A stretch of DNA of 64,000 nt from Aestuariibacter sp. (lineage in GTDB: Bacteria; Pseudomonadota; Gammaproteobacteria; Enterobacterales; Alteromonadaceae). Under the pieces are notes generated by a model that made no database searches, was not told the origin of the DNA, and worked only from the letters and a program-made list of their open reading frames with translations. The stretch lies in contig CP051238.1 in assembly GCA_017794925.1 (NCBI GenBank), positions 2,165,138-2,229,137 of the forward strand, read 5' to 3'. Shown here in pieces: positions 37,277-46,733 of the stretch. The stretch's first letter is position 1. Every line of letters starts with the position of its first letter. The position numbers and the translations under genes were made by a program.

Positions 37277-39849
37277 TGTAACTTCCTCCGCAGCGCAGGA
37301 ATGCGTTTCTGTAGCTGTTGCCACTCACGTGTCACGGACAGTTTTTTCACTACATGCGCAACGTAACCTGGCCATCCCTGATCCCGCTGAATGCTCGTTG
37401 ATAACACTACGGACACATCTACCGGATTAGGCTGCGTGTCACTTTCAATGGTATCGATACCGTAATTTTGCATTAACAGCGCAAGTATGCGCGTGTAGTG
37501 TTTTTCGTCACTATGCGTAATGGCGTGAACAACATACTGCTTTATTTCTGCGGCTTTGGCACGATAGCTCGCGGCACGTGATGCGTCTGCATAAGTCGCT
37601 GCGATACTCAACACTGCGACTTTGCGCAAGTCTTGAGCCGACCAGGTTTGGTTGGGGTATTCAAGAATGTCTGGCTTTTCCAGGTAGGGATATTCGTTGA
37701 CAGCCATCCAGTCTGCGTAATGCAGCAGGCAGGCAACGGCATAGTGGTAGTCGTGATTTTTGCCAATGTGTAGTTGAATATCCAGGTAGCGACAAACTGC
37801 TTGCAAAAACACCGTATAGAACCAACAGTTCTCGACGTTGGCTAAGTCTCTGGTTGCCGATATGTCATCCTGAGGGGCGATCGTCTGTCGAATAATATAC
37901 GCCACTCGCTGAATATAATGTGGATCATTTGTGATTTCGTAGCTGTCCAGCAAGGCCATCATGTAGTTGGCTGTGCCCCTGTCAAGCGGGTATGCGCCAC
38001 TACTGATATCTTTGAGATCAATGCGATACCGGTTTTTATAACTGAGTAATAACCCGAATAAAGTATCATCCCCTTCGTAAACCGTCGATATCCACCCGGT
38101 TAATCCTAACACGGCCTGCTTTGCAGCCTGGCAACCCGTTAAAAAATAGTAAAGCTGTAAGCCGGCAGTGTAGCAGTGTTGTCCACCTGGACCGCCGCCG
38201 CCAGCGTGATCCTGATATGCATTACCCGTATGGTGTTTTGAGTAAGTGCGGTGGGTGGCTGTTTCTGCCGGCAAGTAATGGTCTGTATGCCAGAATAGTC
38301 CCTGATTGTATTCTGGCTTATCCAGGTTTGTGTGGTAGATATCAATATCAATAACGTGTCTGGCCAGGTCGTCAGCCAGTTCCCGCCAGCGTTGGTCACC
38401 ACTAATCAACCATTGCTTGAGAAAACCGAGTAGGGGGTCGTATTGGTTGTTGTAATGGGAAGGAAAAAGCGTATCGCCGTTATAGCCCGCTGTTTCATGG
38501 TCGGCATACAGATCGCCGAAATGACGCCAACCGTATTCGTCGATGGCTTCACGTTTGGCAAAGAATGACCCCGGCCCTTCAATACCCGCGTCGATAATTG
38601 ACTGAAGCGGGTCTTTTAATAACCTGTCAGACAGTCGGGGAATGACATTACACTCCCCGATCCATACCGAGCTAATACTAGCCATAGCATCCGTTGAACG
38701 AGAAGTTGATTCTATGCGCAATGTAATACTATGTGTTTTTTGCTCACCAGGCTGGAGTTCAACGGGGAAATTGGGCTCAGGCTTAAATAATGACCAGGTG
38801 ACTTTTCCCGGAGTAACACCAAGTGCTGTCGGGAAGTTCTGCCAGAAACGATGTGGCGTAATTGCTAATTGAACATCGTCATACATAAGCCTTGCTGTGG
38901 GAACGGGCCGCGTTGGCGTATCTGTCGGCACATTGTCACAACTGAATAACGTCGATGAATCGCTAATGGATAATGTTCTGGCGTGATTGACATGATTCGG
39001 ACTATCCCAATGCTCGCCGCCACTGGCGCGTTGCCATAATTCAGCATGCTGACTAACCGGTAAAATATCACCGGCAGGTTCAGTTTGAATGGAGGCTGGT
39101 GCGTTATCTTGTGTAATAGAGAGTGACAGCTGTTCAATTAGTACACTGCGCATTTCACCCAGATCCCAGGTACCGCCTTCATGGTCAGCCGGATTGGTAT
39201 TAACTATCGTCGATGTCACTTTTACTGTGCCGGTTGGGGGCTCGAATTCGAATAACACCTTCAGTTCAACTGGCGCAACATTGCCCTGCGTGGGGGTAAT
39301 GGCATAACACAGTTTCAAATTGATAAAAGCGGGCGGACCGTCATGCTGATCGTAGTATCTTTGTTCCACATGCCAGTCAATCAACTGACTGTTGGCATGA
39401 CTAAAAATGCCTTTAAGCGCATTGCTAGCTGAGAAACCATAGCGGTAGCCGCTAAGCTCAAAGTGACCGTCCAACAGTGTATTGGTATTAAAATGACATA
39501 GCCAGTTGCTGGTATGCAGCGTTGTGGCCGTTTCAGTGACATCTGATGCTATGTGTTCGTGCGTGACAGTTACTGCCGGCGCTTGTAATGGCTCAATGTA
39601 GAACTGGCAGTCGTTAATATTCGAAGTACTGGTATGTCCTTGTGTAAATACCCACTTAATCGAATGGTCCGGCCACCAGGCTAAAGGGGTAAAAACACAG
39701 TTAACCGGTTGGTTATCGTTCCGCTTGCATTGTAAGGGCTGGTGAACAAAGACTTGCCCCTGTGGCATAGGAATGCCGATTGAAAACGATGCTGTGTCTG
39801 CTTTATCGGAAACTGGCACACGTAATGTAAAATGATGTTGTGATTGCAT
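37273..39849 (-). CDS. Large PcRGLX/YetA-like (PL26-type) carbohydrate-active protein
   Basis: This 858-residue protein has an N-terminal beta-rich domain with SIGIPMPQGQVF and FTPLAWWPDHSIKWVFTQGH, the pattern of the RIFT-barrel domain of exo-rhamnogalacturonan lyase-like proteins. A central region with HFGDLYADHE, YNNQYDPLLGFLKQWLISGD and HTGNAYQDHAGGGGPGGQHC fits the alpha/alpha barrel of that family. No signal peptide was seen, which is odd for a lyase. It may trim or quality-control the polymer, or recognise it. Co-transcription with the adjacent GT2 gene is indicated by the ATGA overlap. Confidence 0.6.
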   Translation of the reverse strand: MQSQHHFTLRVPVSDKADTASFSIGIPMPQGQVFVHQPLQCKRNDNQPVNCVFTPLAWWPDHSIKWVFTQGHTSTSNINDCQFYIEPLQAPAVTVTHEHIASDVTETATTLHTSNWLCHFNTNTLLDGHFELSGYRYGFSASNALKGIFSHANSQLIDWHVEQRYYDQHDGPPAFINLKLCYAITPTQGNVAPVELKVLFEFEPPTGTVKVTSTIVNTNPADHEGGTWDLGEMRSVLIEQLSLSITQDNAPASIQTEPAGDILPVSQHAELWQRASGGEHWDSPNHVNHARTLSISDSSTLFSCDNVPTDTPTRPVPTARLMYDDVQLAITPHRFWQNFPTALGVTPGKVTWSLFKPEPNFPVELQPGEQKTHSITLRIESTSRSTDAMASISSVWIGECNVIPRLSDRLLKDPLQSIIDAGIEGPGSFFAKREAIDEYGWRHFGDLYADHETAGYNGDTLFPSHYNNQYDPLLGFLKQWLISGDQRWRELADDLARHVIDIDIYHTNLDKPEYNQGLFWHTDHYLPAETATHRTYSKHHTGNAYQDHAGGGGPGGQHCYTAGLQLYYFLTGCQAAKQAVLGLTGWISTVYEGDDTLFGLLLSYKNRYRIDLKDISSGAYPLDRGTANYMMALLDSYEITNDPHYIQRVAYIIRQTIAPQDDISATRDLANVENCWFYTVFLQAVCRYLDIQLHIGKNHDYHYAVACLLHYADWMAVNEYPYLEKPDILEYPNQTWSAQDLRKVAVLSIAATYADASRAASYRAKAAEIKQYVVHAITHSDEKHYTRILALLMQNYGIDTIESDTQPNPVDVSVVLSTSIQRDQGWPGYVAHVVKKLSVTREWQQLQKRIPALRRKLQ

Positions 39850-39993
39850 GTGTCAACGGTTGCTTGATCGATCATTTAGACTAATCATTGTTGAAACGCT
39901 AAACGCGCCTCTTTGGACAAAGCTAGTCTGTTTAATTATTTGATAGGTAAACTCTACCGTTTATTGCGGTGTAAAAATACCGAAAATGTAAAT

Positions 39994-41094
39994 CTAACGG
40001 CTATTTCGTTTAAAAATCTTAGCTTTCAGCATTTTCAAGGTCTGAAAAATGGCTGTTAACCAATCTTTTCGAATGAGCCTGATCATAAACAATTCATACT
40101 GGTAGTTAGACAATGAACGTTTGTACTGACTATCTCCGCCCATGAAATCGTATCGTGTGTATCCTTGTTCAGTGTAATAACTCACTGCATAGGTATGGAT
40201 CACCAGACCGGGCTGGAATCGATTTGATGACTCAAGGTAATTAATGCCCGAAAGATAAAAAAACACATTACCATTAGAAAGCAGATTATAGGTATAGCCG
40301 ATACATTGCTCTCCGGCGTAAAAGCCTAAAAAGTCACAACGGGAGGGGGTATCAGAGGATTTGTGCATCATCAGGGCTTTGTGAAAAGCCACAAAATCAG
40401 GGTTATCGAAGCCGCTGCCTTGCTCGGTATCTTGCCAACGCTCTAAGTGGAATTGGGCAATTTCATCCCAGACTGCCTCGGGCGGACGATTCCCAAATGA
40501 ACGAACCGTCACCGCACCGTAATGTGCTTCTATGTACTTAATTGCGCGCCGTATACGGCTACGAGTATTACTGGAACACTGGGCCAGATAGGCATCTTTG
40601 TTCGCAAATTCTTTCTCAAGCGTAACGGCATAGCCCGGAATTGAAGTTGATTCGGTATAAAAGTCGGAATGAGTGAGCCAGGGCGCGGGGCTCGCTGTAA
40701 TTTCAAATCGCCAATCACGGGCAACGGTTTTACACCAATTTAAAATTAAACCAACGGATTGATCATGCCATTGGGGATGAGCTAGCAGGTCATTAAACTC
40801 AATCCATATCTGATCACGTTGATTGTCCCCGGTTTTATTAAACCAGCCACTGCTAAACGGCGAAGGTAACCCTTCAGGTTCCTTCATGACTACGAAAATC
40901 GACGCAACCAGGGTATCGTCATAGACACATTGTAGCCAAATGGGGTGTTTGTCCTGGTTTTGTTTTAGCCAGGGAATTAGCCAAAAGGGCTCAATAAAAG
41001 GGGTTACTGATGGCATAGTAGCCGCCAGTGCCGAAGTGGCATTGGCGACGTCTTCCAGCTCATAGTATTGTCGGACTACCAGTTGCAGTTGCAT
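39994..41094 (-). CDS. CelD/BcsL-type GNAT acetyltransferase
   Basis: This 366-residue protein resembles the acetyltransferases found with cellulose and exopolysaccharide genes (Acetyltransf_6). The C-terminal half carries FYAGEQCIGYTYNLLSNGNV and the closing block YDFMGGDSQYKRSLSN, the typical end of this fold. A central SSNTRSRIRRAIKYIEAHYG is also characteristic. It probably adds an acyl or aminoacyl group to a sugar precursor. It is 15 bases after PrsT, so is likely in the same transcript; the 144 bases on its other side show no clear promoter. Confidence 0.8.
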   Translation of the reverse strand: MQLQLVVRQYYELEDVANATSALAATMPSVTPFIEPFWLIPWLKQNQDKHPIWLQCVYDDTLVASIFVVMKEPEGLPSPFSSGWFNKTGDNQRDQIWIEFNDLLAHPQWHDQSVGLILNWCKTVARDWRFEITASPAPWLTHSDFYTESTSIPGYAVTLEKEFANKDAYLAQCSSNTRSRIRRAIKYIEAHYGAVTVRSFGNRPPEAVWDEIAQFHLERWQDTEQGSGFDNPDFVAFHKALMMHKSSDTPSRCDFLGFYAGEQCIGYTYNLLSNGNVFFYLSGINYLESSNRFQPGLVIHTYAVSYYTEQGYTRYDFMGGDSQYKRSLSNYQYELFMIRLIRKDWLTAIFQTLKMLKAKIFKRNSR

Positions 41095-41109
41095 TGCTGG
41101 GCGTTACCG

Positions 41110-43845
41110 TTATTCTTGCTCTTCAAGTTGTTTCAGCAATGCTTTGTGTATTGCCTTCTGCGACGGTGATGATGGATAAATTCTGTTTAACATATTTTTG
41201 GCCCGGGCTTTGTCACCATCCAGTATCATGGCTTCAGCAGCGTGCAACTGAATCTCTTTGTTGTTGGCGGCTTTGCCCAGTGCTTTTTCAATATATGTAC
41301 GGCCTTGCTTTACATCACCTGATTTGAGTAATGCATAGCCAATCGTGTCTAGTACAAACTCAGAATCTGGTGCCTGGCCTAGGGCTGTTTTTGCTAATGT
41401 CAGCGCTTTGCCATAGTTGCCTAATTGGGTTTGTACACCTGCCAGATTATTTAGCGCGGCGAAGTCATTCGGCTTCTCGTCAAGAATACGCTCGTACATG
41501 GTTACAGACTCGTTCAGGAATCCGTTCGCAGCGGCATATTCTGCGGTCACAAACTTATACAAAATGTTGTCGGCGGCTTTTTCGACTTCAGCTTGTAAAT
41601 ACGTAAGCCCTGATTTTGCGTCTTTTGCTCCTGCCAGAGCAAAGGCAAGTAACCTTGCTACGGCAAAACCTGGGTTATTGTCATAAGATGCGGTGAGTAG
41701 GGTCACTGCATCAGCATAACGTTTCTCGTTTAGTGCCAGTAAGCCTCGGGTGTGAGCTAGTGACGCTAACTCACTGCCATCTTCTTCCAACACGGATATC
41801 GCCCGTTTGGACTGAGCAAAACGTCCTGTTGACGCGGCCAGATGCGCTTCAAGTAATACCAGGCGTTTGTCCTGAGGGAAATAAGTGCGGGCTGCCTGAG
41901 TGGTCTCCATGGCGCCGTCAAAATTACTGATAAATTGATAAGTAGAAATTAACCTGTACCATCCCCGTCTGTCGGTAGGAAATTTTTCAGTCCAGTCTTT
42001 ATAAGTTTCAATCGCCTGACCATATTCGCGATTCTCAACGTAGGCATCACCAAGCGCTTGGTAAATACCAAAGTTTTGCGGATCTTCTACTTTTTTCAAT
42101 AAGCTAATTGCTTTGTCCGGCTGATTTGAGCGCAGATAAATAAACGCTAATGCCGAAACCGGCGCTGTCGCTTCCGGCAGTGCTTGCATACGTTGTGTCA
42201 GGAAGCTTTCTAATTGAGATTCCTGCCCTTGGGCAATCTTAATGTTAATGACATCAATCAGGTTCTGTAAGTCATTAGGGGTCAGTGCCAGCAATTTTTC
42301 GGCATAGAACATCGCGTCATCGAACTGGTCATAGCGGGCCTTACCGATCATCATATAACGTAGTGCGGCAGTATTGTCAGGATCAAATTTTAATACCTGG
42401 CTAAAGTACTTACTTGCCTGAACTTCCTGTCCTGCTCGCAAATAAAGGATACCCTTAAGAAACTCGCCATTTACTGGACTTAACTCGCCCCACTGTTCCG
42501 CAACAGCCAGTGCTGCATCGAGGCCGCTTTCATCGTATTTTGCCTGGGCCAGAAGTATCCAGGCTTCGCTTAAATTTGGGTCGATGTCCAGTGCTTGAGC
42601 CAACGAATCAACGGCAGAAGCCTGGTTGTCGTCAAGCAAAATGTAGCCTTCTCGGAGAAGACTTACCGGATTATTGGGATCAAGACTGCGAGCCTTGGAT
42701 AAATAGCGCGCCGATTCAGCACGCTGGCCTTTTTGCAGCTTTTGCAATGCTGCAAGGCTATATATTTCAGAGCCTTGACCAGGCTCGATACTCAGGTTGT
42801 CGAGACTGCTGGCAACGTCTTCAACATAACCTAATTCAAGTTTTACCTGAGCTAACAGGCGATGAGTTGGATGTCCTGGGGGCAATGTCGTCGCAGCAGT
42901 GCTTAAATAGCGTAGTGCACTTTCTAAGCGGCCAGTGTGGTAAGCACTGGTACCTGCAACAAAACTTGCCAAAGCTGGTTTGGCGTCATTTTGTAATGCG
43001 ACATTAGCCAGCTGAAGTGCTTGCTCGTAATTATCCTGATAGAAATAAATCAACGCTTTAAGGTAGTTAGCGTGGCCACTGTTTGGATTGAGCTGTAATA
43101 AACGCTCCACTTGTTCGTCTGCGCGGGTAAGCTGTTTATCTTCTATGAGCTGCTCTGCCAGTAAGAATCGTGCGACATGATAGGTTGGGTAAATTTCAAG
43201 CGCATCGGTAAATGCAATAATGGCATCAACATGCTCATACTGCAGGGAGTGAATCATGCCTTTTAGCAATAGCTTTTCAAACGGTTCTATAGATGGAGTC
43301 GTAAACTTTTCAGCAATGTTTAACGCTACAACAGGGTTACCTTGTTCAAGCGTTTGATATGACTGAGCGATCAACAGCTCTTCTTGCTTAAGAGACTCAG
43401 CCGGTATGACGGGGTCTTGCTCTCCGCTTTTCAATTTAGAAAGGTATTGAAATAACGCTAATGTACTGGTTACCTGGGCATCCTGAATGTTAGGTTTGGA
43501 TTCTAGTTCAACCAGTACTCGTTCGAAATCGTTTTGATAGAAAATTGAGCGAATTAAAACTGGATAAGCCTCTACAAGAGGGTAATTTAAATCCAGTGCT
43601 CGACGAATTTCTTTTTCCGCTTCTTCCCATAAGCCTTGCTCAAATTCCAAGCGACCAAGCTGATAACGGGCTTCCGCGTTATTGGGTTCAGTAATTACGG
43701 CATTTTTCAGTTCGACAATAGCTGCTACCTTTTCACCTTCAGCCACCAACTGCATCGCATTCGCGATCTGTTCTTCAGCCGACTTCGGTGTACAAGCCGT
43801 TAAGGCTAAAACTACCCACAGCGCATTAAGACGTTTCATTCGCAT
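41110..43845 (-). CDS. prsT: XrtA/PEP-CTERM-system TPR lipoprotein PrsT
   Basis: This 911-residue protein has a lipoprotein signal with lipobox ALTAC (Cys18), followed by some twenty TPR units over its whole length (AEARYQLGRLEFEQGLWEEA, ALNNLAGVQTQLGNYGKALT are examples). Length, lipobox and repeat content match the TIGR02917 PrsT family found in most exosortase-A loci, thought to act as a periplasmic scaffold in polysaccharide assembly or export. Both the first and third codons are Met; each has a purine-rich site at a workable distance. No truncation is apparent. Confidence 0.92.
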   Translation of the reverse strand: MRMKRLNALWVVLALTACTPKSAEEQIANAMQLVAEGEKVAAIVELKNAVITEPNNAEARYQLGRLEFEQGLWEEAEKEIRRALDLNYPLVEAYPVLIRSIFYQNDFERVLVELESKPNIQDAQVTSTLALFQYLSKLKSGEQDPVIPAESLKQEELLIAQSYQTLEQGNPVVALNIAEKFTTPSIEPFEKLLLKGMIHSLQYEHVDAIIAFTDALEIYPTYHVARFLLAEQLIEDKQLTRADEQVERLLQLNPNSGHANYLKALIYFYQDNYEQALQLANVALQNDAKPALASFVAGTSAYHTGRLESALRYLSTAATTLPPGHPTHRLLAQVKLELGYVEDVASSLDNLSIEPGQGSEIYSLAALQKLQKGQRAESARYLSKARSLDPNNPVSLLREGYILLDDNQASAVDSLAQALDIDPNLSEAWILLAQAKYDESGLDAALAVAEQWGELSPVNGEFLKGILYLRAGQEVQASKYFSQVLKFDPDNTAALRYMMIGKARYDQFDDAMFYAEKLLALTPNDLQNLIDVINIKIAQGQESQLESFLTQRMQALPEATAPVSALAFIYLRSNQPDKAISLLKKVEDPQNFGIYQALGDAYVENREYGQAIETYKDWTEKFPTDRRGWYRLISTYQFISNFDGAMETTQAARTYFPQDKRLVLLEAHLAASTGRFAQSKRAISVLEEDGSELASLAHTRGLLALNEKRYADAVTLLTASYDNNPGFAVARLLAFALAGAKDAKSGLTYLQAEVEKAADNILYKFVTAEYAAANGFLNESVTMYERILDEKPNDFAALNNLAGVQTQLGNYGKALTLAKTALGQAPDSEFVLDTIGYALLKSGDVKQGRTYIEKALGKAANNKEIQLHAAEAMILDGDKARAKNMLNRIYPSSPSQKAIHKALLKQLEEQE

Positions 43846-43975
43846 CCTTTCCTCACACTACTCATTTTTGTCACTACTACTCTCCAGCCTCACGATATCA
43901 GTTTGCATCTGGGCTGGCTATAGCCACCCAATGAATGGCCTGACCATTGCGTTAAAGCACCATTTGCAAGCCAAG

Positions 43976-45616
43976 TTATTTTGGCGAGGCGTCGTATTTC
44001 CCTGGAGATAAAATATTATTAGGGTCTATCGCCCGTTTGATGACATCGACAGATTTCCAAAATGGGGTGTCCTTATCTAATCGGGCCTGTTCGCTCACAG
44101 GCAATCGATACGGTACGAAGCCTTGTTTACATCCTTCGTCAATCAACTGGCGTAAACAGGCATGTGCTTTTTCGACCTGTACAGGATCACCTTTTTCAAA
44201 TACTAAAGGGACAGTTGAATCGATACAATCATGCTTTAGGTTAGTAAAAGTGATAAAGGGATCCAAATCAAAGGCCAGCATAGTACGACGAACAAACTCG
44301 ACGAATGTTGACAGTGTCGACGGGTTCATCGCTATTAAAGGGGCATACCAAAGCAAACCGCATTGATCGTTAGCTGGATGAAGCGTGATTGATTTATCTG
44401 GTTTTTTGGTCGAATTACGCCAGTAAGGTAGGGGAAGTGCAACCTGATTTGGCTTGCCTAACATAATCTCAACGCCTTCCTCTAAAGAAGCAAGTTGCGC
44501 CTTTATATCCCTGAATGCAGGTATGAAATCCAACGGTAGTCTGGCAAAGCAACGTGCAAATTTGAGTAAAGGTGAGTCTGAAAACAGTACCTTACCCAGT
44601 CCACCAGCCTGCCTTTTAATGTATTTTTTTACATAGTTAACGACGGGCTGATCGCCGTATATTGAGCCAACTATCATCCATTCCGGTAAGCGTTTTGATT
44701 TAGCCAGGGAATTTACCTGTTCATCAGTTAGTGGGGCAATCGGAGATTGTTGCATATTAGGGTTCTGACAGGTCATGGAAACTAATCTGCGTTTATCCAT
44801 CAAATTGATTGAACCGACCAGACCTGCCTGTGACTCCAACAATGTTCTGATAAATTCAACACTCTCTTCAAACTTTTCGCCATCAAAAACCTGTATGTAA
44901 AACGCACTGAACGCGTTTGGCTTTTTGGCCAGTCTGATGGTCATTTCGGAAACGATACCCAGATTACTTTGGGTAAATAATCCATCGACATAGGGACCAA
45001 GACCCCATTTAAAGGTTTTGTCGATAAAATCGGTTTCTGTTTTATCTAACGATGAGATTGCAGATGCGTATTGATGCTTACATAAGTCAGGGTGCGGTAA
45101 GTAGGCTTTTAATGCGGTGCATGCATAAAAGTGGTCGGTATGTGGCGTTATACCGTATCCCCGTTCCAGCGCATTACTTAATATACTGCAAGTGGGTCCA
45201 GCACCGGTCACTGGGACCATATGACACCAATTATTTTTTTTCAGATAGTCATAGAGCATTTGCTGCGTTACGCCAGGCTCTATAGTGATTAGTCCCAGTT
45301 CTTTACTTGACGCCTCTATATGACAAAGTCCGGATAGGTCTAACAGTACAATCGGTCGGTGGGCGCGATCGGGGGTTATTGAGCCGTAACCCCAGTTCTT
45401 ATTTGAGCTAACCGGATGAACAACAAAATTTAATTGGTTTGCTAGGGATAGTACTGCTGGAATGACTTTACGATCAGTGACTTTGATTGCACCTGCCAAT
45501 GTCTGATTATCACTGAATGTTGTGCCGCCATATGTACTTTCGGCTTGTGAAGCTGGAAGCAGTTGAGTATCAGGATGCTCCCCTAAGTGTTCTTCTAGTG
45601 CAAGATAGATATCCAT
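43976..45616 (-). CDS. VAO/PCMH-family FAD-dependent oxidoreductase (4-cresol dehydrogenase-like)
   Basis: This 546-residue flavoprotein has the FAD-binding type-4 domain (VVHPVSSNKNWGYGSITPD, LLDLSGLCHIE, TIEPGVTQQMLYDYLKK) followed by SILSNALERGYGITPHTDHF and GPYVDGLFTQSNLGIVSEMT, blocks shared with vanillyl-alcohol oxidase and the p-cresol methylhydroxylase flavoprotein. No cytochrome partner gene is adjacent. Its substrate would be expected to be a para-substituted phenol, which is unexpected next to exosortase genes. It precedes PrsT by 130 bases in the same direction. A large inverted repeat lies just ahead of the ATG. Confidence 0.82.
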   Translation of the reverse strand: MDIYLALEEHLGEHPDTQLLPASQAESTYGGTTFSDNQTLAGAIKVTDRKVIPAVLSLANQLNFVVHPVSSNKNWGYGSITPDRAHRPIVLLDLSGLCHIEASSKELGLITIEPGVTQQMLYDYLKKNNWCHMVPVTGAGPTCSILSNALERGYGITPHTDHFYACTALKAYLPHPDLCKHQYASAISSLDKTETDFIDKTFKWGLGPYVDGLFTQSNLGIVSEMTIRLAKKPNAFSAFYIQVFDGEKFEESVEFIRTLLESQAGLVGSINLMDKRRLVSMTCQNPNMQQSPIAPLTDEQVNSLAKSKRLPEWMIVGSIYGDQPVVNYVKKYIKRQAGGLGKVLFSDSPLLKFARCFARLPLDFIPAFRDIKAQLASLEEGVEIMLGKPNQVALPLPYWRNSTKKPDKSITLHPANDQCGLLWYAPLIAMNPSTLSTFVEFVRRTMLAFDLDPFITFTNLKHDCIDSTVPLVFEKGDPVQVEKAHACLRQLIDEGCKQGFVPYRLPVSEQARLDKDTPFWKSVDVIKRAIDPNNILSPGKYDASPK

Positions 45617-45619
45617 AAC

Positions 45620-45657
45620 ATAGCTTTAGTAGTCCTCAATACTCCTACTATAGCTAT
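45620..45657. promoter_or_regulatory. 13-base inverted repeat directly upstream of the VAO-family gene
   Basis: ATAGCTTTAGTAG (45620-45632) pairs with CTACTATAGCTAT (45645-45657) at 12 of 13 positions across a 12-base spacer. It begins four bases ahead of the ATG, so it could be a repressor operator or a leader hairpin that hides the ribosome binding site. No T-run follows on either strand, so it is not a terminator. Confidence 0.6.
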
Positions 45658-45663
45658 ATTTCG

Positions 45664-45703
45664 GCAAAAACAAATAAGCCGGCTTACTGCCGGCTTAAAA
45701 AAA
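45664..45703 (-). terminator. Rho-independent terminator of the first PEP-CTERM gene
   Basis: A perfect nine-base stem (TAAGCCGGC at 45675-45683 with its complement at 45689-45697) and a five-base loop are followed on the minus strand by TTTGTTTTTG. It lies 25 bases after the PEP-CTERM stop and insulates the VAO-family gene from read-through. Confidence 0.88.
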
Positions 45704-45721
45704 TCAAATTATCTTGCAAAT

Positions 45722-46558
45722 TTAACGCTTCAATCGAGAGCGTAACCCCAATGCTGCAATACCAATAGCGATAAGTGCTAAACCTGTTGGGGCGGGTACC
45801 GGAATTTCGCGAGTGCTTAAACCAATAACAATATTATCGAATTCTCCGGCAACACCACTTGTGTCAATGACCAGCGTGTCAAATTGCTCTGCAATGGAAA
45901 AGGCAATATTAACATAAGTGTTAGACGCGGGACTGGTTTGATTGCCAGACAGAGTACCGTTAACAAGCTGAGAACCTGTTATTGACGTTACTAGGTTGCC
46001 ACCAGAGTAAAATTTGAAATCGTTGTAGGTATCAATTGACCCCCAGTAAAACCCTAAATAAGTGATACCCAACACTGTATTTGAATTCAGTGATGACGTG
46101 AAATAAGCCAGTAAATCATTGTAGTCAAAGCTGATAGTTGACGTTCCAGAACCGTTGTTTGTGACATATCCATAGCAAGTCGTGTCATTCGCTGGTGCCG
46201 CTGCAACATTACTGACCGTGCCTTTTCTAACGCCGACTTCTGACACATTAGCCGTAACATCAACACCAATTGGACTTGCATTAAGACTATTTACGGCACA
46301 CTCATTTTCGAAACCGGGAATGGTATAGGCTGTTGAGCCTGGAAAGGCCAAATCCCCAGTCGCCTTGTCAAACGTCTCGATGAAATAACCAGATAATCCA
46401 CCTGAAACCGGATCAATGAATGTACTGGTGAGACCCGAACCGTCGTTGGCTACTGCACCGCCAAAGGTAATAGATGCCGCTTGTGCAAAATTTGAAGAAC
46501 CTAGAATGACAGCCGCTGTCAATGAAAGGGTCTTTGTGAAGCTTGAAAATTTGTTCAT
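45722..46558 (-). CDS. PEP-CTERM (PAP-variant) surface protein, paralogue 1
   Basis: This roughly 278-residue secreted protein has a signal peptide (1-27, ending AQA) and a C-terminal sorting signal: VPAPTGLALIAIGIAALG then LRSRLKR, that is PxP-type motif, hydrophobic helix and basic tail. The usual PEP is PAP. The body, with GITYLGFYWGSIDTYNDF, resembles the Npun_F0296 group of exosortase-dependent surface proteins. XrtA should cleave or transfer it near the PAP motif. The ATG at 46558 is chosen over one 60 bases upstream since the signal peptide begins there. It is a close paralogue of the next gene. Confidence 0.9.
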   Translation of the reverse strand: MNKFSSFTKTLSLTAAVILGSSNFAQAASITFGGAVANDGSGLTSTFIDPVSGGLSGYFIETFDKATGDLAFPGSTAYTIPGFENECAVNSLNASPIGVDVTANVSEVGVRKGTVSNVAAAPANDTTCYGYVTNNGSGTSTISFDYNDLLAYFTSSLNSNTVLGITYLGFYWGSIDTYNDFKFYSGGNLVTSITGSQLVNGTLSGNQTSPASNTYVNIAFSIAEQFDTLVIDTSGVAGEFDNIVIGLSTREIPVPAPTGLALIAIGIAALGLRSRLKR

Positions 46559-46602
46559 TTTACCGTCCCCTGTAACTAAAAAAAGTTTCATTGAACAAGA
46601 AA

Positions 46603-46617
46603 GCATCAAATATGCCA
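46603..46617 (-). promoter_or_regulatory. Sigma-54 (-24/-12) promoter of PEP-CTERM paralogue 1
   Basis: On the minus strand TGGCATATTTGATGC has GG and GC separated by exactly ten bases, with a near-consensus -24 element. The GC is 45 bases ahead of the ATG, giving a leader of about 33 bases. The same element lies at the same distance ahead of paralogue 2. Confidence 0.75.
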
Positions 46618-46682
46618 AAAATTAAACAGCAAATTTTTCAATGAGATGTAATTGAAAGGAAGTTGATGAATTTTTTAGTTGT

Positions 46683-46712
46683 AAAAAAAACCGGCACTAG
46701 GCCGGTTTTTTT
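46683..46712. terminator. Bidirectional terminator between the two PEP-CTERM genes
   Basis: AAAACCGGC and GCCGGTTTT pair across a five-base loop (46696-46700), flanked by an A-run and a T-run, so it can work on either strand. It follows paralogue 2 by about 22 bases, so each paralogue is probably its own transcript. Confidence 0.88.
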
Positions 46713-46733
46713 AGCGGTAAACTTTCTGCTCCG

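Noticed and set aside
42510..43007. 165-residue open frame on the plus strand opposite prsT
   Set aside because: It lies wholly inside the well-supported TPR lipoprotein gene, has no recognisable domain or ribosome binding site, and reflects open antisense frames in repeat-rich DNA.
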